DNA of 64,000 bases from an uncultured Bacteroidia bacterium (GTDB taxonomy: Bacteria; Bacteroidota; Bacteroidia; Bacteroidales; UBA932): the NCBI GenBank assembly GCA_902780935.1, contig CACZHP010000013.1, forward strand, positions 1 through 64,000, in the 5' to 3' direction. A model generated the notes under the pieces. That model saw only the letters and a program-made list of their open reading frames with translations, made no database searches and had not been told where the DNA came from. This document shows, in pieces, positions 23,262-30,848 of the stretch. Within the stretch, counting starts at the first letter, position 1. Each line of letters starts with the position of its first letter. Made by a program: the position numbers and the translations under genes.

Positions 23262-23669
23262 CTATTCCCTCATCGCCCTCTGGAGCCCTGCGCGGACATT
23301 CTCTATCAAGGCTTTGGAGGAGAAAGTCGCGCCGGAGACGGCATCGACTTCCAGCTCAAGTCCTTTAGCGGGGGTGAGGCCAATCCATTTCTTGAGGATG
23401 GTCACCGCCTCGTTGAAATATCCCGGAGTCTCCTCATTGGCGAGAGGGGTGATGTTTATTATCGTGTCTTTCCTTATCCTTATCTCAACAGGAGTAGGCC
23501 CCATGAATCCTTCGACATCCTTACAAAGGGTGGTCGTGTTGATCAGGACCGTGCCGTTGCCTTGGATCGTCTTGGAAGGGTCTTTCTCAGGGTTCTGGGC
23601 GGAAGCGATCCACCCTCCGCACAGTGCCAGCGCAAAAAGCGCGGCTATCAAACTCACATTCTTTCTCAT
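23262..23669 (-). CDS. Exported FMN-binding domain protein
   Basis: 135 aa. Signal peptide MRKNVSLIAALFALALCGGW with cleavage after IASAQ. The rest is one FMN_bind (PF04205) domain: VEIRIRKDTIINITPLANEE, AVTILKKWIGL and DAVSGATFSS. SGAT is the flavinylation motif, in which the Thr receives covalent FMN from an ApbE-type transferase. No ApbE gene is in this window. The protein would act in periplasmic electron transfer. It forms a two-gene unit with the downstream flavoprotein. Confidence 0.8.
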   Translation of the reverse strand: MRKNVSLIAALFALALCGGWIASAQNPEKDPSKTIQGNGTVLINTTTLCKDVEGFMGPTPVEIRIRKDTIINITPLANEETPGYFNEAVTILKKWIGLTPAKGLELEVDAVSGATFSSKALIENVRAGLQRAMRE

Positions 23670-23732
23670 GTCGCGAAGATAATCTATTCCAACCGAAAGG
23701 AAAAATCACTAAATTGCGAATCATAACAAATA

Positions 23733-24977
23733 ATGATTCCTATGCGCCGTTTATTGACAATTATTATACCTTTTTTCATCTCATCCATCGTCAGCGCCCA
23801 GCAGATCAGCGGTCCGTGGAAAGGTGAGCTTCAAGCCGGGGTGACAAAGATAGCCATCGTCTTCCATTTCAATGGGGATGAATGCCTTATGGACAGCCCG
23901 GACCAGGGGGCGTTTGGCCTTCCAGCCGAAATCGGCTTTATCTCCGCGGATTCAGTGCGGGTGTCCCAGGCCCAGAGCGGGGCGGTTTTCTCCGGACGGC
24001 TCGAAGACGGAAAGATAGTAGGACGTTTCTCCCAGGGAGGGCTGACCATGCCTTTGGTGCTGACTCCCGGCGATATTGTGAGAAACAGACCCCAGACCCC
24101 TGTGGAGCCGTTCCCTTATGAGACGGAAGAAGTCAGCTTCTCCAACGGAGATACCGTCCTCTCAGGCACTTTGTCATATCCCGAAGGCTGGGACGGCCGC
24201 CGGAGGGTTCCTGTGGCGATATTGGTGACAGGAAGCGGGACACAGAACCGTGACGAGGAGTTGTTCGGCCACAAACCTTTTCTCGTCATCGCTGACTACC
24301 TTGCCAGGAACGGAATCGCTACTCTCAGGTATGACGACAGGGGAGCGGGAGCCTCGACGGGGGACGCGGTGAACGCCACCACTCGGGACTATATGGAGGA
24401 TGCCGCCGCCGGGCTGGAGTTCCTGCGCTCAAAAGGCGGATTCAACAAGATCGGGGTCATCGGCCACAGCGAGGGCGGCTCGATCGCCTTTATGCTCGGA
24501 GCGGCGAAGAAGGCCGATTTCCTTGTCAGCCTGGCGGGACCCGGGGTCCAGGGCGACAGCATCCTGCTGCTCCAGAATCTCAACGCCCTGAGGAGAGCCG
24601 GATATCCGGACGCTAAGCTGACTAAAGAGTATATCCGGGCCCAGATCAAGGCTCAAAAGAATCCTTGGCTGGACTATTTTATTGATTATGACCCTGTTCC
24701 GGACATCAGAGAGGTCCGGTGCGCGGCCCTGATCCTAAATGGCGACAAGGACACCCAGGTCGAGTCGGCGGTCAATATTCCGGCCATTTACCTGAACCTG
24801 CCCCGTGACCGAGACGGCAGTTTCGTCTCGAAATATTCCCGTGTCAAGGTGTATCCCGGGCTTAATCATCTTTTCCAGCATTGTGAGACTGGCCAGGCGG
24901 ATGAATATGCGGACATTGAGGAGACGATTAGCCAGGATGTGCTTAATGACATCGCCGCTTGGATAGGCAAACTATGA
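23733..24977 (+). CDS. Exported alpha/beta hydrolase (serine esterase/peptidase S9-like)
   Basis: 414 aa. Signal peptide (MRRLLTIIIPFFISSIVSAQ) from the Met at 23742; the Met at 23733 adds three residues and is equally possible. Residues about 25-120 are a small beta domain (WKGELQAGVTKIAIVFHFNG, FSQGGLTMPLVLTPG). The hydrolase domain has FGHKPFLVIADYLARNGIAT, the nucleophile elbow GVIGHSEGGS at about residue 245, Asp in LNGDKDTQVE near 335 and His in GLNHLFQH near 378. It probably acts on ester-linked acyl or acetyl groups in the periplasm. First gene of a run of four plus-strand genes ending at 27349. Confidence 0.85.
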   Translation: MIPMRRLLTIIIPFFISSIVSAQQISGPWKGELQAGVTKIAIVFHFNGDECLMDSPDQGAFGLPAEIGFISADSVRVSQAQSGAVFSGRLEDGKIVGRFSQGGLTMPLVLTPGDIVRNRPQTPVEPFPYETEEVSFSNGDTVLSGTLSYPEGWDGRRRVPVAILVTGSGTQNRDEELFGHKPFLVIADYLARNGIATLRYDDRGAGASTGDAVNATTRDYMEDAAAGLEFLRSKGGFNKIGVIGHSEGGSIAFMLGAAKKADFLVSLAGPGVQGDSILLLQNLNALRRAGYPDAKLTKEYIRAQIKAQKNPWLDYFIDYDPVPDIREVRCAALILNGDKDTQVESAVNIPAIYLNLPRDRDGSFVSKYSRVKVYPGLNHLFQHCETGQADEYADIEETISQDVLNDIAAWIGKL

Positions 24978-24992
24978 TATGACTATATCAGC

Positions 24993-25778
24993 ATGAAGAT
25001 TTCAGATTCGATTATTCCCATGGTCCGGGAGGCCGCTTCTCTTATGGTGCGTTCCGGATTTGATGTGATGGAAAAAGGTTCCCAGGTCAATCTTGTCACT
25101 TCCTCTGACCTGGCTGTGCAGGAATTCCTTGTCGGTCGGCTTTCGGGTTTAATTCCCGGGGCCGGCTTCCTTTGTGAGGAAAACGATCTCGCCGATCTTT
25201 CCCATGAATATGTCTGGATAATAGATCCGATCGACGGAACCGCGAATTACGCCCGCGGGATAGAGGATTGTTGCATAAGTGTTGCCTTGGCCAGACGTGG
25301 TGAGCTTGTAGCCGGAGTTGTCTATATTCCTTGGCGGGATGAGCTTTACCATGCGGAAAAGGGCTTCGGAGCGTTCATGAATGGTCGCCAGCTGAAGGTC
25401 TCTGACCGGCCGATGAGTGCCTGTCTCTTCGGCACGGCCATGAGCGCCTACCGGAAAGAATTCGCCAAGGTCTGCTCCGACATCATATTCGATGTGTACA
25501 TGAGAAGCAACGATGTGAGGCGTTTCGGCTCCGCAGCGGTGGAGCTCTGCATGCTTGCCGCCGGCCAGCTGGACCTCTATTTCGAGATGCGTCTCCAGCC
25601 TTGGGACTATGCCGCCGCCTCTCTTATTATTTCAGAGGCCGGTGGATTCTCTTGCGGTTTCGATGGAAAGCGGCTCAGTTTGGATAAGGCTAGTCTTGTC
25701 CTTGCCGCCAACAGCAGGGAGAACCTTGACGATATTCTCGCTACCGTCCGCAAATATCTCCCAAAGCTGCCGTATTAG
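24993..25778 (+). CDS. Inositol-monophosphatase-family phosphatase
   Basis: 261 aa. All metal-site motifs are present: FLCEENDLAD (Glu), WIIDPIDGTANYARG (DPIDGT, residues about 76-81) and LQPWDYAAASLIISEAGG (WD motif near 207). The family is Mg-dependent and hydrolyses inositol phosphate, 3'-phosphoadenosine 5'-phosphate (CysQ) or fructose bisphosphate; the substrate is not decided by these motifs. Start 15 nt after the hydrolase gene; next gene starts 4 nt after its end. Confidence 0.85.
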   Translation: MKISDSIIPMVREAASLMVRSGFDVMEKGSQVNLVTSSDLAVQEFLVGRLSGLIPGAGFLCEENDLADLSHEYVWIIDPIDGTANYARGIEDCCISVALARRGELVAGVVYIPWRDELYHAEKGFGAFMNGRQLKVSDRPMSACLFGTAMSAYRKEFAKVCSDIIFDVYMRSNDVRRFGSAAVELCMLAAGQLDLYFEMRLQPWDYAAASLIISEAGGFSCGFDGKRLSLDKASLVLAANSRENLDDILATVRKYLPKLPY

Positions 25779-25781
25779 ACT

Positions 25782-26408
25782 ATGAATCAAGAGCTTCTGG
25801 AATATATTGAGAGCGAGATCATCCCTCGCTACTCCAGTTTTGACAAGGCGCATAGGGAGGATCATGCCCGCAGTGTGATCGCTGAGGCTTTGCGCCTCGC
25901 CGGATTCTATGATGTGGATGCGGATATGGTCTATGCCGCCGCCGCTTTCCATGACACCGGTCTTGTGGAAGGCCGGGAAACCCACCACCTGGCCTCCGGA
26001 CGGATCATCAGGGAAGATCCGCGCCTCCCGGAATGGTTCTCGCCATCCCAGATCGAGACGATCGCTCAGGCGGCTGAAGATCATAGGGCTTCAGGAACCT
26101 CCGATCCCAGAAGTATTTACGGGAAGATAATCGCGGAAGCCGATCGGGACATCATCCCGATTAAGATTCTTCGCAGAACCGTCCAGTTCGGTCTTGAGCA
26201 CTATCCGGAACTGTCCCTGGAAGAACACTGGCGTCGTTTCTTGGACCATCTTCATGAGAAGTACTATTATGGAGGTTATCTGAAACTGTATATTCCCCAG
26301 TCCCGAAATGCCGCTTCCCTGGAGCAACTGCGAAGGATGATAGCCGACGAGATCTCCTTGCGAAGGACTTTTGACACTTTGTTTGATGAGGAAACAATGA
26401 AATCGTGA
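25782..26408 (+). CDS. HD-domain phosphohydrolase
   Basis: 208 aa cytoplasmic protein. Metal ligands: His in DKAHREDHARSV, the HD pair in YAAAAFHDTGL, downstream His in ETHHLASGRI and AEDHRAS, and a distal Asp in IIAEADRDIIPI. This is the standard HD signature of metal-dependent phosphohydrolases acting on nucleotides. Substrate unknown. Located between an IMPase-family gene and a GDPD gene in one operon, which suggests a shared theme of phosphate-ester cleavage. Confidence 0.8.
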   Translation: MNQELLEYIESEIIPRYSSFDKAHREDHARSVIAEALRLAGFYDVDADMVYAAAAFHDTGLVEGRETHHLASGRIIREDPRLPEWFSPSQIETIAQAAEDHRASGTSDPRSIYGKIIAEADRDIIPIKILRRTVQFGLEHYPELSLEEHWRRFLDHLHEKYYYGGYLKLYIPQSRNAASLEQLRRMIADEISLRRTFDTLFDEETMKS

Positions 26409-26416
26409 TACCCACT

Positions 26417-27349
26417 ATGAGACGTTTGTACATTATTGTGGCGGTTCTTGCTGCTGGACTTTTCTTGGTTTCTTGCGGAGGATCCAAGCCGGAAATCACC
26501 CCGGCCGCCAAAGCCCGCTCCATTCTCATGGATAAGGCCACGGACAAGATCCTTGTCGCCTCACACAGAGCCGACTGGCGGCACCATCCTGAGAACTCCA
26601 TCCCCGCTATAGAGTCGGTCATCAAAATGGGAGTCGATATTGTCGAGATCGATGTGGCCATGACCTCTGACGGGATCCTGGTCTTGTCCCATGACGGCAC
26701 GGTCGATAGATGTACCAACGGTTCCGGTCCCATTTCCTCATATACCCTTGACTCTCTTAAACTATTGAGACTCAAGGGCCCTCACGGGGAGATCATCGAC
26801 TCAACCGGTATTCCGACCCTGGAGGAGGCTCTCGCTGTCTGCAAGGACAAGATTCTGGTCAATGTCGATCATGGATGGAATTATTTCCCGCAGGTCTTGG
26901 AAGTGGCTGAAAAAACGGGTTGCGTAGATCAGATTATTTTCAAGTCCGGCGGAGACCGTCAGGCGACAGCCGACGCGATGCGGCAATGTGATGAAGCCGG
27001 GATTATTTTTATGCCCATAGTCTCCGTCGCGAAGGACGGAACCTGCCCAGCGATAGAGAGTTATCTTGACGGGGGAAAGATGCCGGTGATGTTTGAGGTC
27101 TGCTTCTCGGAGGATTCTCCCGCGATTGACAAATACATGAAAGCCTTAACGGATGCCGGATCGAAAATCTGGGTCAACTCTATCTGGGGTTCACTTTGCG
27201 GGAATAATGACGACGAGCGCGCATACAAAAGCCAGGAAGATGCGGACCACTATTATGGCCGTCTTATCTCCCTGGGCTTCAAAACTTTCCAGACCGATAG
27301 GCCGGGATATCTTCTCGATTATTTGAGAAATAAAGGACTACACGATTAA
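26417..27349 (+). CDS. Glycerophosphodiester phosphodiesterase-family lipoprotein
   Basis: 310 aa. Lipoprotein signal MRRLYIIVAVLAAGLFLVSC. GDPD core: LVASHRADWRHHPENSIPA (catalytic His and PEN), VDIVEIDVAMTSDGILVLSHD (metal-binding E-I-D and second catalytic His) and VNVDHGWNY. The enzyme frees sn-glycerol 3-phosphate from glycerophosphodiesters outside the inner membrane. ATG 26417 is preferred; a GTG at 26405 overlaps the previous stop. The TAA stop overlaps the TAA of the convergent glycosidase-like gene on the opposite strand (27346-27349). Confidence 0.85.
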   Translation: MRRLYIIVAVLAAGLFLVSCGGSKPEITPAAKARSILMDKATDKILVASHRADWRHHPENSIPAIESVIKMGVDIVEIDVAMTSDGILVLSHDGTVDRCTNGSGPISSYTLDSLKLLRLKGPHGEIIDSTGIPTLEEALAVCKDKILVNVDHGWNYFPQVLEVAEKTGCVDQIIFKSGGDRQATADAMRQCDEAGIIFMPIVSVAKDGTCPAIESYLDGGKMPVMFEVCFSEDSPAIDKYMKALTDAGSKIWVNSIWGSLCGNNDDERAYKSQEDADHYYGRLISLGFKTFQTDRPGYLLDYLRNKGLHD

Positions 27350-28440
27350 TTGAGCGCCTTCTTCAGTGCTTCCCAGTGTTCAGGCGTCATGTCGCCGGGG
27401 GTGAAGAGGCTGATGCCTGCCGCCCCATTGTCCAGCGACCCGCGGACTGCGGTCTCTATCTCGGAAGGCAACAGACCTGAATTCTCAGGATCAATCACCT
27501 TGTCCTTGTTTCTCCAGTCCTTGCAGATGAACAGGCCGCTTATGACCGGTACCCCTTCAGGCGCGGACTCGGCTTCCTCCTTGCAGATGGTGGCGAGCCA
27601 GTCAGCTCCCTCCATGTAGAAGTCGTTGTAGTTCATGGGGAAGAGCATGTCCACGTTCCACTTGCTCCACTCCTGGCGCACCATCTTGTAGGAATATGAC
27701 ATGGGTCCGGGGAACACATCGGCGCTGACTTTCTTGCCCTTGGCATGGACCGCGTCAACAATGGCGTTGACCAGGTCGGTCACCTTGTCGCAGCGGAACT
27801 GTGCCCATTCCTTGACCTTGGAGGGATCCTCGACGGATTTGATGTCAATCCCGGTCATGGCCTTGAACTCCGCCACGCAGTCGTCGCAATAGCAGTAATC
27901 GGCGGGGGCATATTCCTCATCCATCACGAGGCCGTACTTGTCCCAAAGGCCCCGGCCGAGGATTACGTCAGCATAGCGGATGTAGTCCAGCTGGACATAA
28001 TCAACCTCGGGGATCTCGGCGATTCCGCAATACAGATCGATGAGGTAGTCCCTGACATCCGGGTCGGCAGGATCGAGGGTCTTGTAGTAATCAACATAGG
28101 CGGGATACTCGTCAGCAGGCTGACCCAGACGGTTGACTGTGTACCAGCCGTGAGGTTTTCCACCCCTTGTCATCGCACCGATCCATGCGTGGTACTCAAG
28201 TCCCTCCGCATGAGCCCTTTTCGCGGCTTCCCTCACCACGGCAGGATTGTCACTTCCCATGCACACACCGACGATTCCATGTGATTTCCAGAAACGGAAC
28301 TTCTCGGAGAGTTCTTCCATGTCGGTCTTCTCATTAATTCCTTCCCATGCGTAAACAGGGGTTTTCGCCTTTTGGTTTCCCGCGCAGGAGGCAAGGACCA
28401 AAGCGGCCGCTGCGGCCATAATAAGTCTAAAGATTCTCAT
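27346..28440 (-). CDS. Glycoside-hydrolase-like lipoprotein (GHL10/DUF4015-type TIM barrel)
   Basis: 364 aa. Lipobox in MRIFRLIMAAAAALVLASCAG. A TIM-barrel pattern: FWKSHGIVGVCMGSDNPAVV, AHAEGLEYHAWIGAM, IPEVDYVQLDYIRYAD, KGKKVSADVFPGPMSYS and VDMLFPMNYNDFY. The VDYVQLDYIRY strand end with acidic residues is typical of GHL10/DUF4015 putative glycosidases. A Cys pair CYCDDC near residue 180 is unusual. Surface-exposed lipoprotein likely. Substrate unknown. Start at 28440 chosen for the lipobox; an upstream Met at 28470 would add ten polar residues. Confidence 0.75.
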   Translation of the reverse strand: MRIFRLIMAAAAALVLASCAGNQKAKTPVYAWEGINEKTDMEELSEKFRFWKSHGIVGVCMGSDNPAVVREAAKRAHAEGLEYHAWIGAMTRGGKPHGWYTVNRLGQPADEYPAYVDYYKTLDPADPDVRDYLIDLYCGIAEIPEVDYVQLDYIRYADVILGRGLWDKYGLVMDEEYAPADYCYCDDCVAEFKAMTGIDIKSVEDPSKVKEWAQFRCDKVTDLVNAIVDAVHAKGKKVSADVFPGPMSYSYKMVRQEWSKWNVDMLFPMNYNDFYMEGADWLATICKEEAESAPEGVPVISGLFICKDWRNKDKVIDPENSGLLPSEIETAVRGSLDNGAAGISLFTPGDMTPEHWEALKKALN

Positions 28441-28488
28441 GCTGGATGAATTTTTCTGTAAATATATCACCTTTTTGTGAAAAATTGC

Positions 28489-28496
28489 TATCTTTG
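28489..28496 (+). promoter_or_regulatory. -7 box (TATCTTTG) for tRNA cluster
   Basis: TATCTTTG fits TAnnTTTG and lies 19 bp before the tRNA-Val gene. A TTTTTG at 28472-28477 is too close to be an ideal -33 element. Confidence 0.65.
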
Positions 28497-28515
28497 CATC
28501 CGCATTCGCGACAAT

Positions 28516-28590
28516 AGGGGCGTAGCTCAGTCGGTTCAGAGCGCTTCAGTCACATTGAAGAGGTCATCGGTTCGAGCCCGATCGTCCCTA
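28516..28590 (+). tRNA. tRNA-Val (anticodon CAC)
   Basis: 75 nt. Acceptor AGGGGCG pairs with CGTCCCT (one G-U), D arm GCTC/GAGC, anticodon stem CTTCA/TGAAG with loop GTCACAT (CAC anticodon), T arm ATCGG/CCGAT with loop TTCGAGC, discriminator A. CCA is not encoded. Confidence 0.9.
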
Positions 28591-28612
28591 CGGGTCAACA
28601 AAATGTTGATAT

Positions 28613-28685
28613 CTGGATGTAGCGCAGTTGGTAGCGCACCTGGTTAGGGACCAGGAGGTCGCTGGTTCAAGTCCAGTCATCCAGA
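28613..28685 (+). tRNA. tRNA-Pro (anticodon AGG)
   Basis: 73 nt; acceptor CTGGATG pairs with CATCCAG; D arm GCGC/GCGC; anticodon stem CCTGG/CCAGG with loop TTAGGGA, giving AGG at 28646-28648; T loop TTCAAGT; discriminator A. The next three bases are CCA. Isoacceptors with A34 are uncommon in bacteria outside tRNA-Arg(ACG). Confidence 0.88.
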
Positions 28686-28688
28686 CCA

Positions 28689-28727
28689 AGGGTATGGCGA
28701 GAGATCCTTTCCGTCATGCCCTTTTTT
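28689..28727 (+). terminator. Rho-independent terminator after tRNA-Pro
   Basis: AGGGTATGGCG (28689-28699) pairs with CGTCATGCCCT (28712-28722) over 11 bp with two G-U pairs, followed by six T (28722-28727). It separates tRNA-Val/Pro from tRNA-Ser, so tRNA-Ser may need its own promoter or read-through. Confidence 0.75.
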
Positions 28728-28736
28728 ACCACCCAA

Positions 28737-28821
28737 GGTGAGTTGTCCGAGTGGTTGAAGGAGCCTGCCTCGAAAACAGGTGTACGGCAACGTACCGGGG
28801 GTTCGAATCCCTCACTCACCG
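28737..28821 (+). tRNA. tRNA-Ser (anticodon CGA)
   Basis: 85 nt class II tRNA. Acceptor GGTGAGT pairs with ACTCACC; anticodon loop CTCGAAA gives CGA; long variable arm TGTACGGCAACGTACC region; T loop TTCGAAT; discriminator G as expected for Ser. The last anticodon-stem pair is C-A rather than Watson-Crick. Confidence 0.9.
28806..28821 (+). repeat. tRNA-Ser 3'-end repeat, copy 1 (candidate att core)
   Basis: AATCCCTCACTCACCG, the last 16 bases of tRNA-Ser, recur exactly at 28992-29007. Confidence 0.6.
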
Positions 28822-28827
28822 CGCTAT

Positions 28828-28955
28828 ACAATGCATTACAGGTGCCGCACATCAGTGCGGCATTTGTGTTTGACGGCGTATCCGTCGTGAGCTGGCTCAC
28901 GTAAGGATATGACGGCAGACACAAAGCGACATAGTCGCACCTGGTAATGCATTGT
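28828..28955. repeat. 128-bp imperfect palindrome (MITE-like)
   Basis: Termini ACAATGCATTAC (28828-28839) and GTAATGCATTGT (28944-28955) are perfect inverse complements. Inner arms also pair: AGGTGC with GCACCT, and TGTGTTTGACGG.. with ..GACGGCAGACACA, around a GAGCTGGCTC centre. The whole stretch can fold into one long hairpin. No coding potential. Confidence 0.65.
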
Positions 28956-28991
28956 TCCCGGTCACCAAGGGATGTCGGAGCGCAGCGACGA

Positions 28992-29007
28992 AATCCCTCA
29001 CTCACCG
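28992..29007 (+). repeat. tRNA-Ser 3'-end repeat, copy 2
   Basis: Exact 16-bp copy of the tRNA-Ser 3' end, 186 bp downstream of copy 1; it closes a small hairpin GGGATGTCG...CGACGAAATCCC. Confidence 0.6.
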
Positions 29008-29376
29008 TTCCGGCACGGCGCTGACGCGCCTTCGCGTTGCTCAAAGTACCCAGTCGGAGACCATTTTTCAAACCGAAAGATGGCCACTTTTCCTAAGTGA
29101 TTACTCCATAGGCATTTACAAATACTTCATGAGAAAACATCGGGAATGGACACGGCATGTTTTCGTATAGAGCTGTGTTATCGTGCGGATTCTCAATTAT
29201 TTCCCAGATCGCTCTCATCTCCCGGTTTGTATCGTCCTGAAAAAAGTTTACCAAAAAAGTAAACAAAATGGATGTATACAAGTTGATACGCGAGGGCGGG
29301 CGCAGGAAGATTGTCATGGTAGTGCCTTTTCCGCGAATATAGCCCACTGATGTGCCAAACCGGGGCGCAACCGGAC
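29008..29376. other. Intergenic region without a confident gene
   Basis: No recognised gene. A minus-strand frame ending at 29093 (MRAIWEIIENPHDNTALYEN...) and a plus-strand 24-codon frame from about 29269 (MDVYKLIREGGRRKIVMVV) are open but too short and unsupported. The lower GC content and position after the tRNA cluster suit a decayed insertion. Confidence 0.4.
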
Positions 29377-29799
29377 TTATACCCTCTCTATTTTGACGAG
29401 CTCGATCTCGAATATAAGAGTGCTGTGGGCGGGGATGCCGTCCAGCTTCATTGAACCGTAGCCCCACTTTGCCGGAATGAAGACCTCGAATTTATCGCCC
29501 TCCCTCATCCTAACCAGGGCCACCTGAAACCCCATGATAAGGTCCTTGATAGTGAACAATGCAGGCAAAGGCTGGCCCTCAGTTGTGTCGAATACGGTGC
29601 CGTCGATAAGCCTTCCCGTGTAATTGACATACACCACCCCTGACGGGGACGGCCGCCTGGTTCCATGTCCCTCCTTGAGCCGCCGGTACATTATCCCGCT
29701 CTCGAGGACTACCACGCCCTCCTCCTTGGCCTTCTCCGCCAGGAAAGCCTCGTTAGCCTCCTTGTAGGCGTCGGACTTCTTGTTATGATTGTTTCTCAT
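29377..29799 (-). CDS. FKBP-type peptidyl-prolyl cis-trans isomerase
   Basis: 140 aa, cytoplasmic. N-terminal helical lead (SDAYKEANEAFLAEKAKEEG), then the FKBP fold: VVYVNYTGRLIDGTVFDTTE, LIMGFQVALVRMREGDKFEVFI, WGYGS and IPAHSTLIFEIELVKI. The active-site residues Tyr, Phe-Asp and the final Tyr-Gly are kept. It catalyses proline isomerisation in protein folding. Its start overlaps the end of the GNAT gene by 17 nt, so the AlaX-GNAT-FKBP genes form one overlapping operon. Confidence 0.88.
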   Translation of the reverse strand: MRNNHNKKSDAYKEANEAFLAEKAKEEGVVVLESGIMYRRLKEGHGTRRPSPSGVVYVNYTGRLIDGTVFDTTEGQPLPALFTIKDLIMGFQVALVRMREGDKFEVFIPAKWGYGSMKLDGIPAHSTLIFEIELVKIERV

Positions 29800-30325
29800 T
29801 ATCCAGTCTCATGATTTTGACAGGCCGCTCTCCTCCCTTATATAGGTGGCTGAGGAGGTTACACTTGCCGGTGTCGGTGAACCCGCATTTCTCCATTACC
29901 CTGCCGGAAGCCGGATTGTCGACGAAATAGTCGGCCCATAATGTCTCGAAGCCCTTTATGTCAAAACAATAGTTGATCATCCCGCGGAGCGCTTCGGTGC
30001 CAAGTCCAAGGTTCCAGTGAGGCTTTCCGATCCAGTAGCCGATCTCGGCGTCGTGTTTGCCAATCCCGATGTTGCTCTCACTCTGGCCATAGTAACAGAT
30101 GCAACCTACGGGCTCGCCGGTCTCTTTCAGTTCCAGAGCCCAAGTATGACCATTTGAAAAGATATCTCGGATAACCTTCAGGCTTTCTTCCGGACAAGAG
30201 TGGGGAGGCCAGCCTGCCCGTTCACCCACATCCGGGTCTGATGCGTATAGGAATAATACCGCGGCGTCAGACTCATTCCACGGCCGGGCCAGAAGCCTTG
30301 GTGTCTCGAAAACTACCTCACTCAT
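29783..30325 (-). CDS. GNAT-family N-acetyltransferase (RimJ/RimL type)
   Basis: 180 aa from the Met at 30325 (MSEVVFETPRLLARPWNESD). Typical RimJ/L order: ETPRLLARPW beta strand, WALELKETGEPVGCICYYG, AEIGYWIGKPHWNLGLGTEALRG (acetyl-CoA pyrophosphate loop) and NPASGRVMEKCGF. It transfers acetyl groups to protein N-termini or small amines; target unknown. Overlaps AlaX upstream by 4 nt and FKBP downstream. A broken close paralog lies at 9524-9862. Confidence 0.85.
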   Translation of the reverse strand: MSEVVFETPRLLARPWNESDAAVLFLYASDPDVGERAGWPPHSCPEESLKVIRDIFSNGHTWALELKETGEPVGCICYYGQSESNIGIGKHDAEIGYWIGKPHWNLGLGTEALRGMINYCFDIKGFETLWADYFVDNPASGRVMEKCGFTDTGKCNLLSHLYKGGERPVKIMRLDNEKQS

Positions 30326-30780
30326 ACGACCTTCCACCTGACCCGCCACCGGCCATTCTCGTAGTCGTGGCTCAGAATCCTGAATGATCCTATCTCCAAG
30401 GTATTTCCTACATGAGCCCCGGCGCAGGCACAGGCGTCATAGTCCCCGACACGGACGATCCGGAGCGTCTCCGAGGCGTCATCTGGCAGTTTGCTAAGGT
30501 CCACGATCCTTGCCGCCTCCTCACGGGGCATATACTCGACCGTGATGTCAAGGCCTCGGGCGATCACCTCGTTAACCTTGGCCTCGATCGCGTCCACCTG
30601 CTCTTCGGTGGGGCAGGCTGATAGCTCGTAATCGCACTTGGACTTCTTGCGCTCGATGTGTGCGTTGCGGGACCTCGGGCAGCCGAACATCCTGACCATT
30701 GTGGCGTTCAGGATATGCTCGGCCGTGTGCATCGGAGGGTACTCCTCCTTGTTGTGGGCGTTAATCGTCGGCTCTTCCAT
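30322..30780 (-). CDS. AlaX-type alanyl-tRNA editing (SAD-domain) protein
   Basis: 152 aa. This is the second additional domain found in AlaRS/ThrRS: HTAEH at residues 18-22 and CACAGAH near 115 supply the zinc ligands; YMPREEAARIVDLSKLP and LRIVRVGDYDACACAGAHV are family features. It hydrolyses mischarged tRNA (for example Ser-tRNA-Ala). It lacks the N-terminal beta barrel of longer AlaX-M proteins, resembling the short AlaX-S type. The start at 30780 was chosen because upstream codons show no homology. Confidence 0.8.
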   Translation of the reverse strand: MEEPTINAHNKEEYPPMHTAEHILNATMVRMFGCPRSRNAHIERKKSKCDYELSACPTEEQVDAIEAKVNEVIARGLDITVEYMPREEAARIVDLSKLPDDASETLRIVRVGDYDACACAGAHVGNTLEIGSFRILSHDYENGRWRVRWKVV

Positions 30781-30848
30781 ATGCTTGATGATGACAGGCG
30801 AAGATAACGCTTGTCTGCCTGACTTGTTTCGAACAGGCAAGACAACGG

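Noticed and set aside
28667..29071. Minus-strand 134-codon frame over tRNA-Ser
   Set aside because: Covers the tRNA and the palindrome; such false proteins are a known artefact of tRNA-Ser loci.
29269..29343. Small plus-strand frame MDVYKLIREGGRRK...
   Set aside because: 24 codons without homologue, promoter or conserved start; kept only as a note in the intergenic entry.
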